From: Trichobilharzia szidati
Lineage: Eukaryota; Platyhelminthes; Trematoda; Strigeidida; Schistosomatidae
Length of the DNA stretch: 64,000 nucleotides
NCBI GenBank assembly: GCA_944472155.2
Contig: OX235272.1
Span: forward strand, 10,834,354-10,898,353
Direction of reading: 5' to 3'
Shown here: positions 56,216-64,000 of the stretch, one piece after another
Layout of the letters: each line of letters begins with the position of its first letter
Numbering within the stretch: the first letter of the stretch is position 1
Notes under the pieces: generated by a model
The model's database searches: none
Told to the model about the DNA's origin: nothing
Seen by the model: the letters and a program-made list of their open reading frames with translations, nothing else
Position numbers and translations under genes: made by a program

Positions 56216-56349
56216 TTACATGCCCAGACATCGTCGAAGCATCTGCACAAGAAGCTGACATGCCAACCTGGGACCGAGCACTTCAGTCCAGTCAAACGAC
56301 GAGAAAATCTAAAATTCAATTCAATAATTAATATGACCCGTTGTACAAG

Positions 56350-56545
56350 AGGTGGTTCTTGTGGCCAAAGTGGTCTAGTGGATAACACTTTGGTGTTTGA
56401 AACTATGGGCGCTGGGTTCCAGCCTCGGTGGGAACATCATCACTCATTGTGGGATGTAGGCACATCTACTGGCTGACGAGTTTCACTTAGGACGAAATGC
56501 GCGTTATCCTGGATTCCACCGCTAGTCACCATCCACCAATTAACC
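56350..56545 (+). mobile_element. Sm-alpha-type SINE with hammerhead remnant
   Basis: The tRNA-like head has A box TGGTCTAGTGGATAACAC and B-box-like GGGTTCCAGCC. It is followed by a hammerhead-like segment (about 56465-56510): core CTGACGA (56473-56479; the tolerated position 7 is C), stem II GTTT/GGAC with two wobbles, GAAA, and a short stem III ATG-CG-CGT. Then comes GGATTCCACCGCTAGTCACC, the typical continuation of schistosome Sm-alpha elements. The cleavage site and stem I are unclear, so activity is doubtful. Confidence 0.7.
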
Positions 56546-56689
56546 TCTATATCGTATTTTGTTGCCAATGCAGTATTGAAATGTGGGAATAGTTTCTCAG
56601 ATGTTAACATCGACAATGATTCTTACTGTGTGAGAATAATATTCCGTTGGAAGCCAGTGTCTGTATCGTAGCACCATAATAAGGCTAGG

Positions 56690-56860
56690 TTAGAAAAGAG
56701 TTATGGTTTGGTCAAATCAAAACACAGCATTGGTTCAGGAAGCCTTTGAGCGCAGATAAGTGTGAAATCTGATTGGCTGGAGTCCTCTAGACACTAAGAG
56801 CCAATGGCTAGAGACTGTTAGTTATATCTTTGCCAGTATTATTATTATTCGCTTTGATTC
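56690..56860 (+). repeat. RTE 3' UTR fragment
   Basis: It contains TGGTTTGGTCAAATCAAAAC and GGAGTCCTCTAGACACTAAGAGCCAATGGC, the UTR blocks also seen at 54020-54190 and 48440-48470. There is no coding part. Confidence 0.5.
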
Positions 56861-57189
56861 CAAATTGAACATACAGCAGTTTCAGCAGCATATCTCCAAT
56901 TCACTCTGTTATCTCCAGTCTATCTTCGTTGGCTCCATGATTTCCTATAAGATTTCATTTCGTCCTCACGTGATCTTGTCCGTATCACTTTCTGACACAC
57001 GTCCAAACTGTCAGTTCCCATTGGGGCTCTATTCGAGGGCCTGTCTGATGCATGATTTCATTCGACAGTCTTCTTAGCACGCGAGTCCAAAGTATTACTA
57101 TTTCCTTATGCATATTTATCGGGAAATAGATTATTGGTTTGTTTGAGTATCGGATCTTTAATCCAGAGCCAGTAAAGGTATTGCTCAAA

Positions 57190-58490
57190 ATCGCTATCAT
57201 TGGTGCCGATAAGATTCAGATTTATTGGTTGAGAATAGAAGGTTTGGAGCCTATGTCGGTCCTTTTCTATTAAATTCATGTGCTTGTCTAAACCCTTCTT
57301 GAATGAATCAGTTTAGGTTGCATACACCACTTCTTCTGGGAGTCGGTTCCAAGAGTTTATGACTCGGTGTGAGAACCAGTACTCCACATCAGTATGGTTT
57401 CCCACTGGCTTTTGAACTCTCCTGCTATGTCCCCTAAGTTGTTCCGACCTGGTGGGAAGGAAAAGAGAGAATAGATTAGGTCCGTAGTCATTGTTTAAAA
57501 TTTTAAACATTGTGATTAAATCTCCTCTTTGCCCATGGTATGACAGGGAGAAGAGATTTAAACTGTCTAGTCTATCCTCGTATGATAAATTAGTCATGCC
57601 GAGAACCATACGTGTTGCCTTCCTTTGAACACTTTCTAGAATATGTGAGTCCCCTTTAAGATAAGGACTGGCTGTCTGGACACAGTTGTTTAGTCTTGAC
57701 CTCACCAGAGATGTATATAAGTTGGTGAGCATATCTCTGGTGATTCTAGTAAAGGCTCTGTGTATTGCCCATAAGGATCTAAAACTACCTGCAGCCACTG
57801 ATTGACAGTGTGTTGTAGTTTTTACATTGTGACTTACTATGACACCTAAATACAAATGAGTCTCAACTGAGTCTAATTTTATTCCCTCCATTTCGTAGGA
57901 GCTGATGCTTGCTTGTCCGATGCGTATGGTTGCACATTTCGCTAAATTGATCGAGAGTATCCATTCTCTGTACCACTCTGACAGTTTGTTGACGTCTTCT
58001 TGCAACGTGAGCGTATCCCTGTCTCCCTTCAGCTCTCTTCAGATTTTTAAGTCATCCGAGTATAGAACCATAGGGGAGTCGATGAGCAGAGATAACTCAT
58101 TGATATACAAAATAAGTAGGAGAGGTCCGAGTACCGTGCCTTGTGGCACGCACTGCTGTCCAAGGGGAGAGTTTCGATTTGATCCCAACCCTCTGCCTCC
58201 TATCCATGAGGAATTCCCTAGTTCAGTTTAGTAAGCTGCCTTCATGAGTAGTCTTTTGTGAGGAACTTTATCGAAGGCTTTGCTGAAGTCTATGATGACG
58301 ACGTCAACGGACCCTTCTGTTGTATCTTGATTTGACCCAGCTTTCTCTTGCAGTGAAGACATTTGACAGGCATGAGAGGTTTCCTCGGAAGTTGCTCTTT
58401 GTGATTGCCCAGACCCATCTAAATCCTTATTATTCTCCATGTAATTGTTCTCAGATATATTTCCCGCTTTATTACAATTTATTTGCATTT
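57190..58490 (-). pseudogene. CR1-clade LINE RT domain and 3' end
   Basis: Minus strand, in order: motif A VVIIDFSKAFDKVPHKRLL (about 58245-58310), a frame change, motif B CVPQGTVLGPLLLILYIN, motif C written YSDDLKI in place of YADD (about 58045), then an open 230-codon stretch (57313-58005) with LSEWYREWILSINLAKC, LYLGVIVSHNVK, LYTSLVRSRLNNCVQTASP, ESVQRKATRMVLG, VINSWNRLPEEVV. It ends with AACCAATAAATCTGAATC. It is 5'-truncated with at least two frame breaks, and is the sister of 10552-11098. Confidence 0.75.
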
Positions 58491-58499
58491 TTCTGATTT

Positions 58500-58595
58500 T
58501 CCGACCCTTGTGTGTGTGTTTATGAAGTGTGGCAACTGGAATTACTGCATTTCTCAGCGAAGTTCCAAGTTACATAAATTCGGTTTAGTTTAGTT
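58500..58595 (+). repeat. RTE 3' UTR end fragment
   Basis: GAAGTGTGGCAACTGGAATTACTGCA...GTTCCAAGTTACAT resembles the terminal RTE UTR block (GTGGCAACTTGAACTGC...GTTCTATGTTG). Confidence 0.4.
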
Positions 58596-58624
58596 TATCA
58601 TATGAAATGTGTACTCGTTATTCA

Positions 58625-58855
58625 TTTATTCCACTGCGTTCCAAGTGAAACACAGGGTTTCAAGCTTCAGCTCTGAAGTTTCATCATCAGCTGTGTTTTC
58701 TGCGAGCTGGGGTTGCTTGTTTTAGTCCCAGCCTTCCTGTTTTTATTGAGATTACTATCAGATAAAAAAAGGTTAGGGTATACGTCGGCCGGGAGTCGAA
58801 CCTTGAACCCTACGTATAGTTACCAGGAATTCTACCAATGAACCACTGTAGACCA
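58625..58855 (-). mobile_element. tRNA-derived SINE
   Basis: The minus strand has head GTGGTTCATTGGTAGAATTC (A box), B box AGGTTCGACTCCCGG, and a tail CCCTGTGTTTCACTTGGAAC...GGAATAAATGAATAA. Same family as 5930-6176. No clear TSD was found. Confidence 0.65.
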
Positions 58856-59019
58856 ATAACAGTGTAACGGGAAATTGATGAATAAAGATTCAAATGAAAA
58901 TTTATGATGTAGGCAGGCTTTTCAATCGACATCCTCAGGGTTAGTGACCTTGATACACTCTTAAAGTATGAGACCAAATAGCTAACCAAATCTTCATTTC
59001 ACTACGGCCAACATAGTTT

Positions 59020-59425
59020 TTGTCACACTAGTTACTAGTGTTCAATCGAAATACCCACTACAGTCCTACAGGAGTTCAATCGCGAGCCAGCTCGAATAGC
59101 TCCTCAGTGGTAACGTCTCTGACTGCAGTATTCAATGGGTGACGCAGCGTCGAATCTCAGAAGGGACATGAGTTCATTCGAGGCTGCAGATACGACTTGC
59201 TGATTGGTGTGAGTGCCAACTAGCACGAAACCTACGTCAGGTAGCGCTTCCTGTGGTCGATTGCCTCCAAGTATCTAATATCATCAAATCAATGTGCACC
59301 GTGATGGCAAGCTACCTAGAATAGTGGCCACATTGCAAACCTGACTGACTGATAGAATTAAGTCTGCACCAAACACGGAGGACTAGACACATCACACTAG
59401 ACACTGACTAGTGTCCAATCAAAAT
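59020..59425 (+). mobile_element. tRNA-like/hammerhead element, decayed complete unit
   Basis: Third copy of the unit at 5162-5524, about 373 bp between the terminal direct repeats GTGTTCAATCGAAAT (59038) and GTGTCCAATCAAAAT (59411). Sequence left of the first repeat (CACACTAGTTAC) is the tail of a preceding unit, again a sign of a multimeric template. The A box (CTCAGTGGTAACG) is kept and the B box is weak (GCGTCGAATCT). Confidence 0.7.
59193..59245 (+). ncRNA. Inactivated hammerhead ribozyme
   Basis: The core is split: CTGAT, an insertion of TGGTGT, then GAGTGCC. Stem II loop CAACTA and GAAA remain, but stem III is changed (ACCTACGTC). The core insertion should abolish cleavage. Confidence 0.6.
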
Positions 59426-59469
59426 AGTTTTTGTCCATTTGTTTAAGTAAGTTTCACTGGGAGCGTTAT

Positions 59470-59580
59470 TCATCAGTCACTCAATAGGAATCGCAGGTAC
59501 CTCCTCCCACTGAAGAGCCTCGAATAGGACGAAATGTGCATTCTAGCGGATTCCAGTGTTAGTCACCCAATATTTACCAT
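59470..59580 (+). repeat. Sm-alpha-type SINE 3' part with hammerhead remnant
   Basis: CCCACTGAAGAGCCTCGAATAGGACGAAA keeps CTGA.GA and GAAA, with stem II weakened by one mismatch. Stem III ATG-TG-CAT pairs, and GCGGATTCCAGTGTTAGTCACCC is the typical Sm-alpha continuation. Stem I does not pair. Confidence 0.5.
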
Positions 59581-60339
59581 ATAAACATAAGGCTTTATGT
59601 TCAATTGTCATGTGAATTTGTAGTATTTGTAGTTGTTCGTTCAACTGTGTTGTTCTTACATAAGATATTTATTGTTTACAAATAATAATCAGTCATATGA
59701 CACCGATCATAGGCATCATTTCAGACACAATATTTTTAAATTTTCAAATTTAGTTCAATCCTTATTTTGTTTCGTGCCATTTTTGTTGTTGTTGTTTTTG
59801 TTTAAGTGAAACATCAAATATTTACAAGTAAAAATGTTGAAAGTTTCAGACAATTATTTTGACATTTTTAAATACTTTCCTATATATGAATTTTCAAGTG
59901 TCGTTAAAAGTTGATGTCACTCAGATTGCCTTGGTTGATAGGAGGATCCACGAAGTAGGTTTTTTATTTCCTATTTAGGATTCATCGGAAGGAGTTTAAA
60001 ATATGATCTCTTCTGGCTCATTAGCATCCGAAACCATGGGTGTTAAGTTCCTGCCACTCTGCATTCAGACATATTCAGCCAGTGTATCCTCGACTTCAAA
60101 CTAGACCGCAAATTGAAATCAGCTAAGGAAGGACTAGAACCTAAGAAGTACTAGACATGGATTTCACCCTAGTTTGGGACTCTTCAGCCTATTGCCAACT
60201 GACATACAGCATGAAATCACTTGCAGTCTTATCGAAGAGTTGTGGACGGTAGGATCCACCAAGCCTCGTGAAAGGACAAGTACTCACAAATGACAATGGC
60301 TGATAGACGCGCTATACATTGAAAATTGGCAGAAATTTG

Positions 60340-60500
60340 AAATGACAGGCAGTCAGATTCTGTTCCAATTGTTTTAATGGTTAACATGTTCGCTTCGTAA
60401 TCTGAAGGTCCTGTGTTCATTCCTAGACAGTGAGGTTTTTGGGGCGTACTACTGAAGAGTCCCATAATAGGACGAAACTACTGTCTAGTACTGATTGTTT
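60340..60500 (+). mobile_element. Sm-alpha-type SINE with near-intact hammerhead
   Basis: tRNA-like head with TAATGGTTAACATGTTCGC (A box) and a decayed B box (TGTTCATTCC), then the hammerhead at 60446-60491 and the tail TTTTCCAATGGTTCTC, shared with the elements at 62.1 and 62.5 kb. Confidence 0.65.
60446..60491 (+). ncRNA. Hammerhead ribozyme, near-intact
   Basis: Stem I GTACTA/TAGTAC (six perfect pairs), core CTGAAGA (60452-60458; only the tolerant position 7 differs from CTGATGA), stem II GTCC/GGAC, GAAA (60474-60477), stem III reduced to A-U and C-G closing a 4-nt loop, cleavage after C60485. The sister copies suggest the ancestral stem I was GTACTG/CAGTAC, so the outer pair has changed on both sides here. 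Confidence 0.65.
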
Positions 60501-60799
60501 TCCAATGGTTCTCTAAATTGAATTCACTCCTTTGATCAAAGTTAAAACAAATTCAATCTTTACAAAATATAACTTGAGGAGCTCATTTTTTCAGAAACGA
60601 ATAATAAATTCGAACTCTACACACAGCCTCACGAGGTTTCAACAGCCATAGCAACATCATCAGCTCACTCACACATACACAATAAGCTGCGTTAATTGTC
60701 AGCTGTTAGTAAGTGGAAATAAGTGATGAGCAGTATACATAATTGTATAAATATATGATACTTTAGTTAATATTATGGAATTAATATAGGTGTAAAATT

Positions 60800-61930
60800 T
60801 GGGCAGCACTGTGGTAGTATATAATTCCATATTATTTTTGTTTATTAGATATATCACTCGCACACAGGGAGTGAAACAGTATTACTGTGTACTGAATGAC
60901 GAGGTTTCGAACACAATTCATTGTTGTTCATAATCATATCATCAATTATATCAGTTACACAACTTTGGAATTTTCGTTTCTATAGTTTTCTTTGTTTCCT
61001 ATTCGTCGTCGTAGGGGTAGTAGAATTATCCAAATGTCCGACTGGACAGGTGTTGAATCATTCCTACTACTCTGATAAATTAATCAAGAAGTATTTAGGA
61101 AAATGTAAAAATAAAATTAGTAATAATGATAGGGACAGTAGTAATAATAATATTATTGATGACGACATGCATGACAAACATGCTTAAAATATTGACAACA
61201 CCAACAACAAAGCCTTTAAATCATAAGTAGTACTCCATTGCCAAGAAAGAACCTCGGAACCCCCCTTACATAGAATTATTATGAAGGCAGGCAGAAATAA
61301 AAATGGCTGGCATTCACACCATCCACAAACTCAATTGGGAACAAGCTTTGTCGGTTAAAGGATCAATCCTGTGGAGTCAATTAAACAAAACAATTTAGTT
61401 TATCTAGCACCCTGCCTGCAATCATTGTCAGGTCAAATACATAGGTCAGAGTAGTAGAACAGGTTCAGTCAGACTAGCGGAGCACGAAACCACTTGGAAA
61501 ATCTGCAGTAGTTGATCCTATTAATAAGATAAGAAATCTGGAGAATATGATAGTTCAGCTATGCCACTCACCACATGCAACTACACACAACGATACAATA
61601 GGCTGGATGGGATAAGATGGCAGTTGTAAAACCTAATGTCACCTCAGGGTGGAAGGAGAGATTGATAATTGAAACATTATTTATGGAATCAACTGAGAGG
61701 GAATACGTGTCATAGGAATGATTCAACACCTGTCCGGTCGGACATCTAGAAAATTATACCACCCCTACGGCGATAAATAGGAAAGAATAAAGAAAACTAT
61801 AGAAACGAAAGTTTCTAAGTTTTGTGATTATAATTGGTGATATGATTATGAGCAACAATGAATTTTGTTCGAAACGCCGTCATCCAGTACACAGTAATAC
61901 TGCTTCACTTACTCTGTGTGATATATGAAA
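60800..61930 (+). pseudogene. PLE fragment with inverted flanks (sister of 50277-51340)
   Basis: The left flank (about 60818-60960: TTTGTTTATTAGATATATCAC, TATTACTGTGTACTGAATGA, TTCATTGTTGTTCATAATCA) is repeated inverted at about 61830-61930. The interior matches the other copy: LIKKYLGKCKNKISNN, then frame-broken pieces around GIY-YIG (ATACATAGGTCAGAGTAGTA), and WKERLI. Decayed. Confidence 0.65.
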
Positions 61931-62072
61931 AGTGATTATGAAAAGTCGCCGAAAAACTCAACAGTTTTGAATTAGATATAAATGTATACTTTCTATAGTT
62001 TGGTTTGTAAAGGTTAGTTTTGTTTTTACGAGTTGATCATGGATTGATATCAGTCAGAGAACCAGTGGGTGC

Positions 62073-62118
62073 GTACTACCGATGATTCCCAAACTAGGAT
62101 GAAACGGCTGTCCAGTAC
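62073..62118 (+). ncRNA. Decayed hammerhead (first of the composite)
   Basis: The core reads CCGATGA in place of CTGATGA, a change at the invariant second position. Stem I GTACTA/CAGTAC has one mismatch; GAAA and stem III ACG-GC-TGT are kept. Probably inactive. Confidence 0.55.
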
Positions 62119-62474
62119 TCCCTGGCTTTCAGTGGTTCTCTAACTGATATCAATCCGTGGTCAACTCGTAAAAACAAAACTAACCCTTATAAACAAAACT
62201 ATCGAAAATTAATCTGATGCTCACTAGTGACTTGCTATAGGATGAAGTTTCCTGGAGTTAGTTCTAGTGAGAAGTCGTGACCAGTGAGGTCCATCCAGTC
62301 AAGTGTGAGGATGGCTGTCTCACCGACGACATTGGTTGGGGTTGCGCTATATCACGAATTGGTAGAAGTTAGAATTCATTGGCTGACTGGCCAATGAATC
62401 GGGTTCCAGTTACTGAATGGTATACGAGCTTGCCTTGTAACTGGAAGGTCCTGGGTTCGAATCTCAGTGGGTGT

Positions 62475-62520
62475 GTACTGCCGGTGATTCCCAAACTAGG
62501 ATGAAACAGCTGTCCAGTAA
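62475..62520 (+). ncRNA. Decayed hammerhead (second of the composite)
   Basis: The core reads CCGGTGA, two changes from CTGATGA at invariant positions. Stem III ACA-GC-TGT is perfect, and stem I GTACTG/CAGTAA is one pair short. Inactive by core rules. Confidence 0.55.
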
Positions 62521-62769
62521 TCCAGTGCTGGTTTTCAATGGTTCTTTAACTGATATCAATCCGTGATCAACTCGTAAAAAATAAATGTATACTGTCGAAG
62601 TGTGCAGAACACATACACAAACACACACTTTTGTACAAGTCAGAGATTTTGTACAGATTCTACACCAATGGCAGAGAAACATCATCTTTTGTATTATTGT
62701 TGGTCAAGAATTTCATTAAGCGTTAGTTCAGGATTCGAAGCAACGATGTGATACTGCAATCGAAAGTTA

Positions 62770-62910
62770 AATGCTTACACCCTTGATGATGGCCGTCCTT
62801 TTAGAGACTTGTCAGCTACATGTTCGTGTATTCTAGTGGGACTAGAATCCACCATCTATCATTTCAAACACCTCACCGTTATCCGCTAGACCACTGGGAC
62901 AGATTTGTCA
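62770..62910 (-). repeat. Sm-alpha-type SINE remnant
   Basis: The minus strand has A box CCCAGTGGTCTAGCGGATAA and, downstream, a broken hammerhead (CTGACAAGTCTCTAAAAGGAC followed by GGCC where GAAA should be). Same family as 56350-56545. Confidence 0.5.
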
Positions 62911-63430
62911 ACATTTTAACAACCAAAGCTGACTCATCGTGATCTGAACATTAGAAACCAATCTCGGAGTCTTACTGTACAGCTGACCAAAACTTTTTTC
63001 CTGGAGAGATATGCGGTCTAAAAAACCCTCCAAAGATAGCAAAAGGACGCTTATTCCTCGCTAGAAATTCAAAATTCCCTCACCATTTCTGTCAGGCAGC
63101 TATACAAGTGGAAGAAAATTAGTTAACCGAAATTCGGCTGTAAGGAGTATCTTAGAATCAAGTAGAATATTCTCAATGTGCTAGGTCGAAAGTCTGTCAC
63201 ACTCCAACAATTCCGGCAGATAGTCCAAAGCCTGAATGACCTTGACTCACCCCCAAGCAAATTCGCAGTCTTATAACCACAAAAAGATGCATCAGAACTA
63301 AGGAAAAACCAGGGAAAAAGATAAATAATAATAAGCAATCAAGCCAACAGATGATATGAAAACGTCAGAACAAAGATATACAGCTGTTGATAAAAGTCAA
63401 CAGTTAGCTGTTTGAAGTGCTTTTCGTGAC
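62911..63430. other. Stretch without a recognised gene or repeat
   Basis: Short frames only, no motif seen. Confidence 0.35.
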
Positions 63431-63439
63431 TAGTATGCG

Positions 63440-64000
63440 AAATCTTGTTGTATAGGCTGGCTGAGTCAGTGCAGAAAGTTTCCAAACTGATTTCGGAGTG
63501 ATGAAGGCGTATATTGTCTTTCCGATTGTGACTGGCTGGTTTTGACATCCTCGTGTGTTTCACGTGTAGTTAAGATGATGTTTCCGAGATTAATGAAGGA
63601 AGTAGCCTCTGTCAAATCTGTTCATCCCGTTGATAGTGATTGGTGCTAGTTGCTGTTGCTGTTGGTTGATTAGTTGGTTATCTTCATCATCTCCGTCTTA
63701 TCTATGTTCACTTGATGTCTTGTCTTCGTCGCCTTCCAGTCTCTTCTTCCAGTTTGTTGGTTTTCCCCCGTAATTCTTCGAGTCTGTGTGTCACTGGACA
63801 TGAATCATCCACCTCGAAATTCAGATCTTCTATAGTCTTCTTATCAGCTAGAGTATTCCTGTCTTGTCGCATCAACGCACAGTCTATCGCATCATTCAGT
63901 CCACTACAATTAGGATTATCATCGGTAATATTAGTCAGTCAGCCTTGCCAAACTCCTCTATTTGCTTCAAACGCCTTCAAACGTTGTGGAACACCTGACA
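63440..64000 (-). pseudogene. RTE LINE RT fragment running off the window
   Basis: Minus strand: LADKKTIEDLNFEVDDSCPV followed by THRLEELRGKTNKLEEET, which corresponds to the RTE region LDDLDFADD..LLSHT...MQ.KT..L. The catalytic FADD is written FEVDD, so the RT is dead. It continues beyond 64000. It is related to 47330-47560. Confidence 0.6.

Larger units (their letters stand above)
61991..62580 (+). mobile_element. Composite Sm-alpha-type insertion: inverted 5' arm plus tandem tail and full unit
   Basis: A perfect 13-bp TSD ATAAATGTATACT flanks it (61978-61990 and 62581-62593). Parts: an inverted tail arm (61991-62065), a direct tail with HHR-like segment (62066-62207), then a longer unit (62208-62580) with tRNA-like B box GGTTCGAATCT (62454-62464), a second HHR-like segment and the same tail. 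The inverted arm pairs with 62133-62207 at about 90% identity. Both ribozymes are mutated. Confidence 0.75.

Noticed and set aside
1..64000. CRISPR array, bacterial operon or phage features
   Set aside because: Repeats are transposons; spliced genes, poly(A) signals and LINEs show a eukaryotic nuclear sequence.

Overview
The window looks like a piece of a blood-fluke (Schistosoma-type trematode) nuclear genome. The DNA is AT-rich and gene-poor, and densely packed with nested retroelements of kinds known from schistosomes: RTE-clade LINEs (SR2-like), CR1-clade LINEs (SR1/Perere-like), Penelope-like elements (PLEs) with GIY-YIG endonuclease ends, tRNA-derived SINEs, and Sm-alpha-type SINEs carrying hammerhead ribozymes (HHRs). 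A 39-bp intron in the first host gene segment of glycogenin fits the very short 5' introns of schistosome genes. The exact species cannot be decided from the sequence.

Host genes. (1) 3632-4876, minus: last coding exon of an HSPBAP1-like JmjC-domain oxygenase; its first exon was not found. (2) 45060-46798, plus: the first three coding exons of glycogenin, the self-glucosylating primer of glycogen synthesis; later exons are not visible, so the next intron is long or the gene is interrupted. (3) A possible unknown exon at 43206-43376 (minus) and a small plus-strand ORF with its own AATAAA at 43505-43627, both low confidence.

Layout. 1-3.6 kb: decayed RTE 3' ends and an old inverted repeat. 3.6-4.9 kb: HSPBAP1 exon. 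5.1-5.8 kb: an inverted, multimer-derived insertion of a 349-bp tRNA-like/HHR repeat flanked by a perfect 15-bp target-site duplication (TSD), probably inside the HSPBAP1 gene. 5.9-6.2 kb: intact SINE with TSD. 6.3-8.5 kb: PLE and RTE fragments. 9.4-11.3 kb: CR1 LINE split by a PLE fragment. 12.8-18.4 kb: two minus-strand CR1-type LINEs with internal deletions, one split in RT motif A by a 280-bp palindromic element with a 5-bp TSD. 18.9-40.4 kb: the main feature, three head-to-tail, nearly identical 6.82-kb units, each holding a full-length two-ORF CR1-clade LINE with intact endonuclease and reverse transcriptase, closed by a fourth 1,024-bp copy of the unit start. 40.4-45 kb: mostly non-repetitive. 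45-46.8 kb: glycogenin. 47-64 kb: RTE, PLE, CR1 and SINE remnants, among them a second inverted/tandem HHR-SINE insertion with a 13-bp TSD (61991-62580) and a near-intact HHR at 60446-60491.

How parts work together. SINE tails match the tail of an SR2-like RTE, which suggests that RTE machinery moves them. The HHR repeats look like products of multimeric or circular transcripts that self-cleave and are then copied back. The three LINE copies are the only elements here that still encode an apparently complete set of mobility proteins. All coordinates and motifs were read by eye; no alignment or database search was run.
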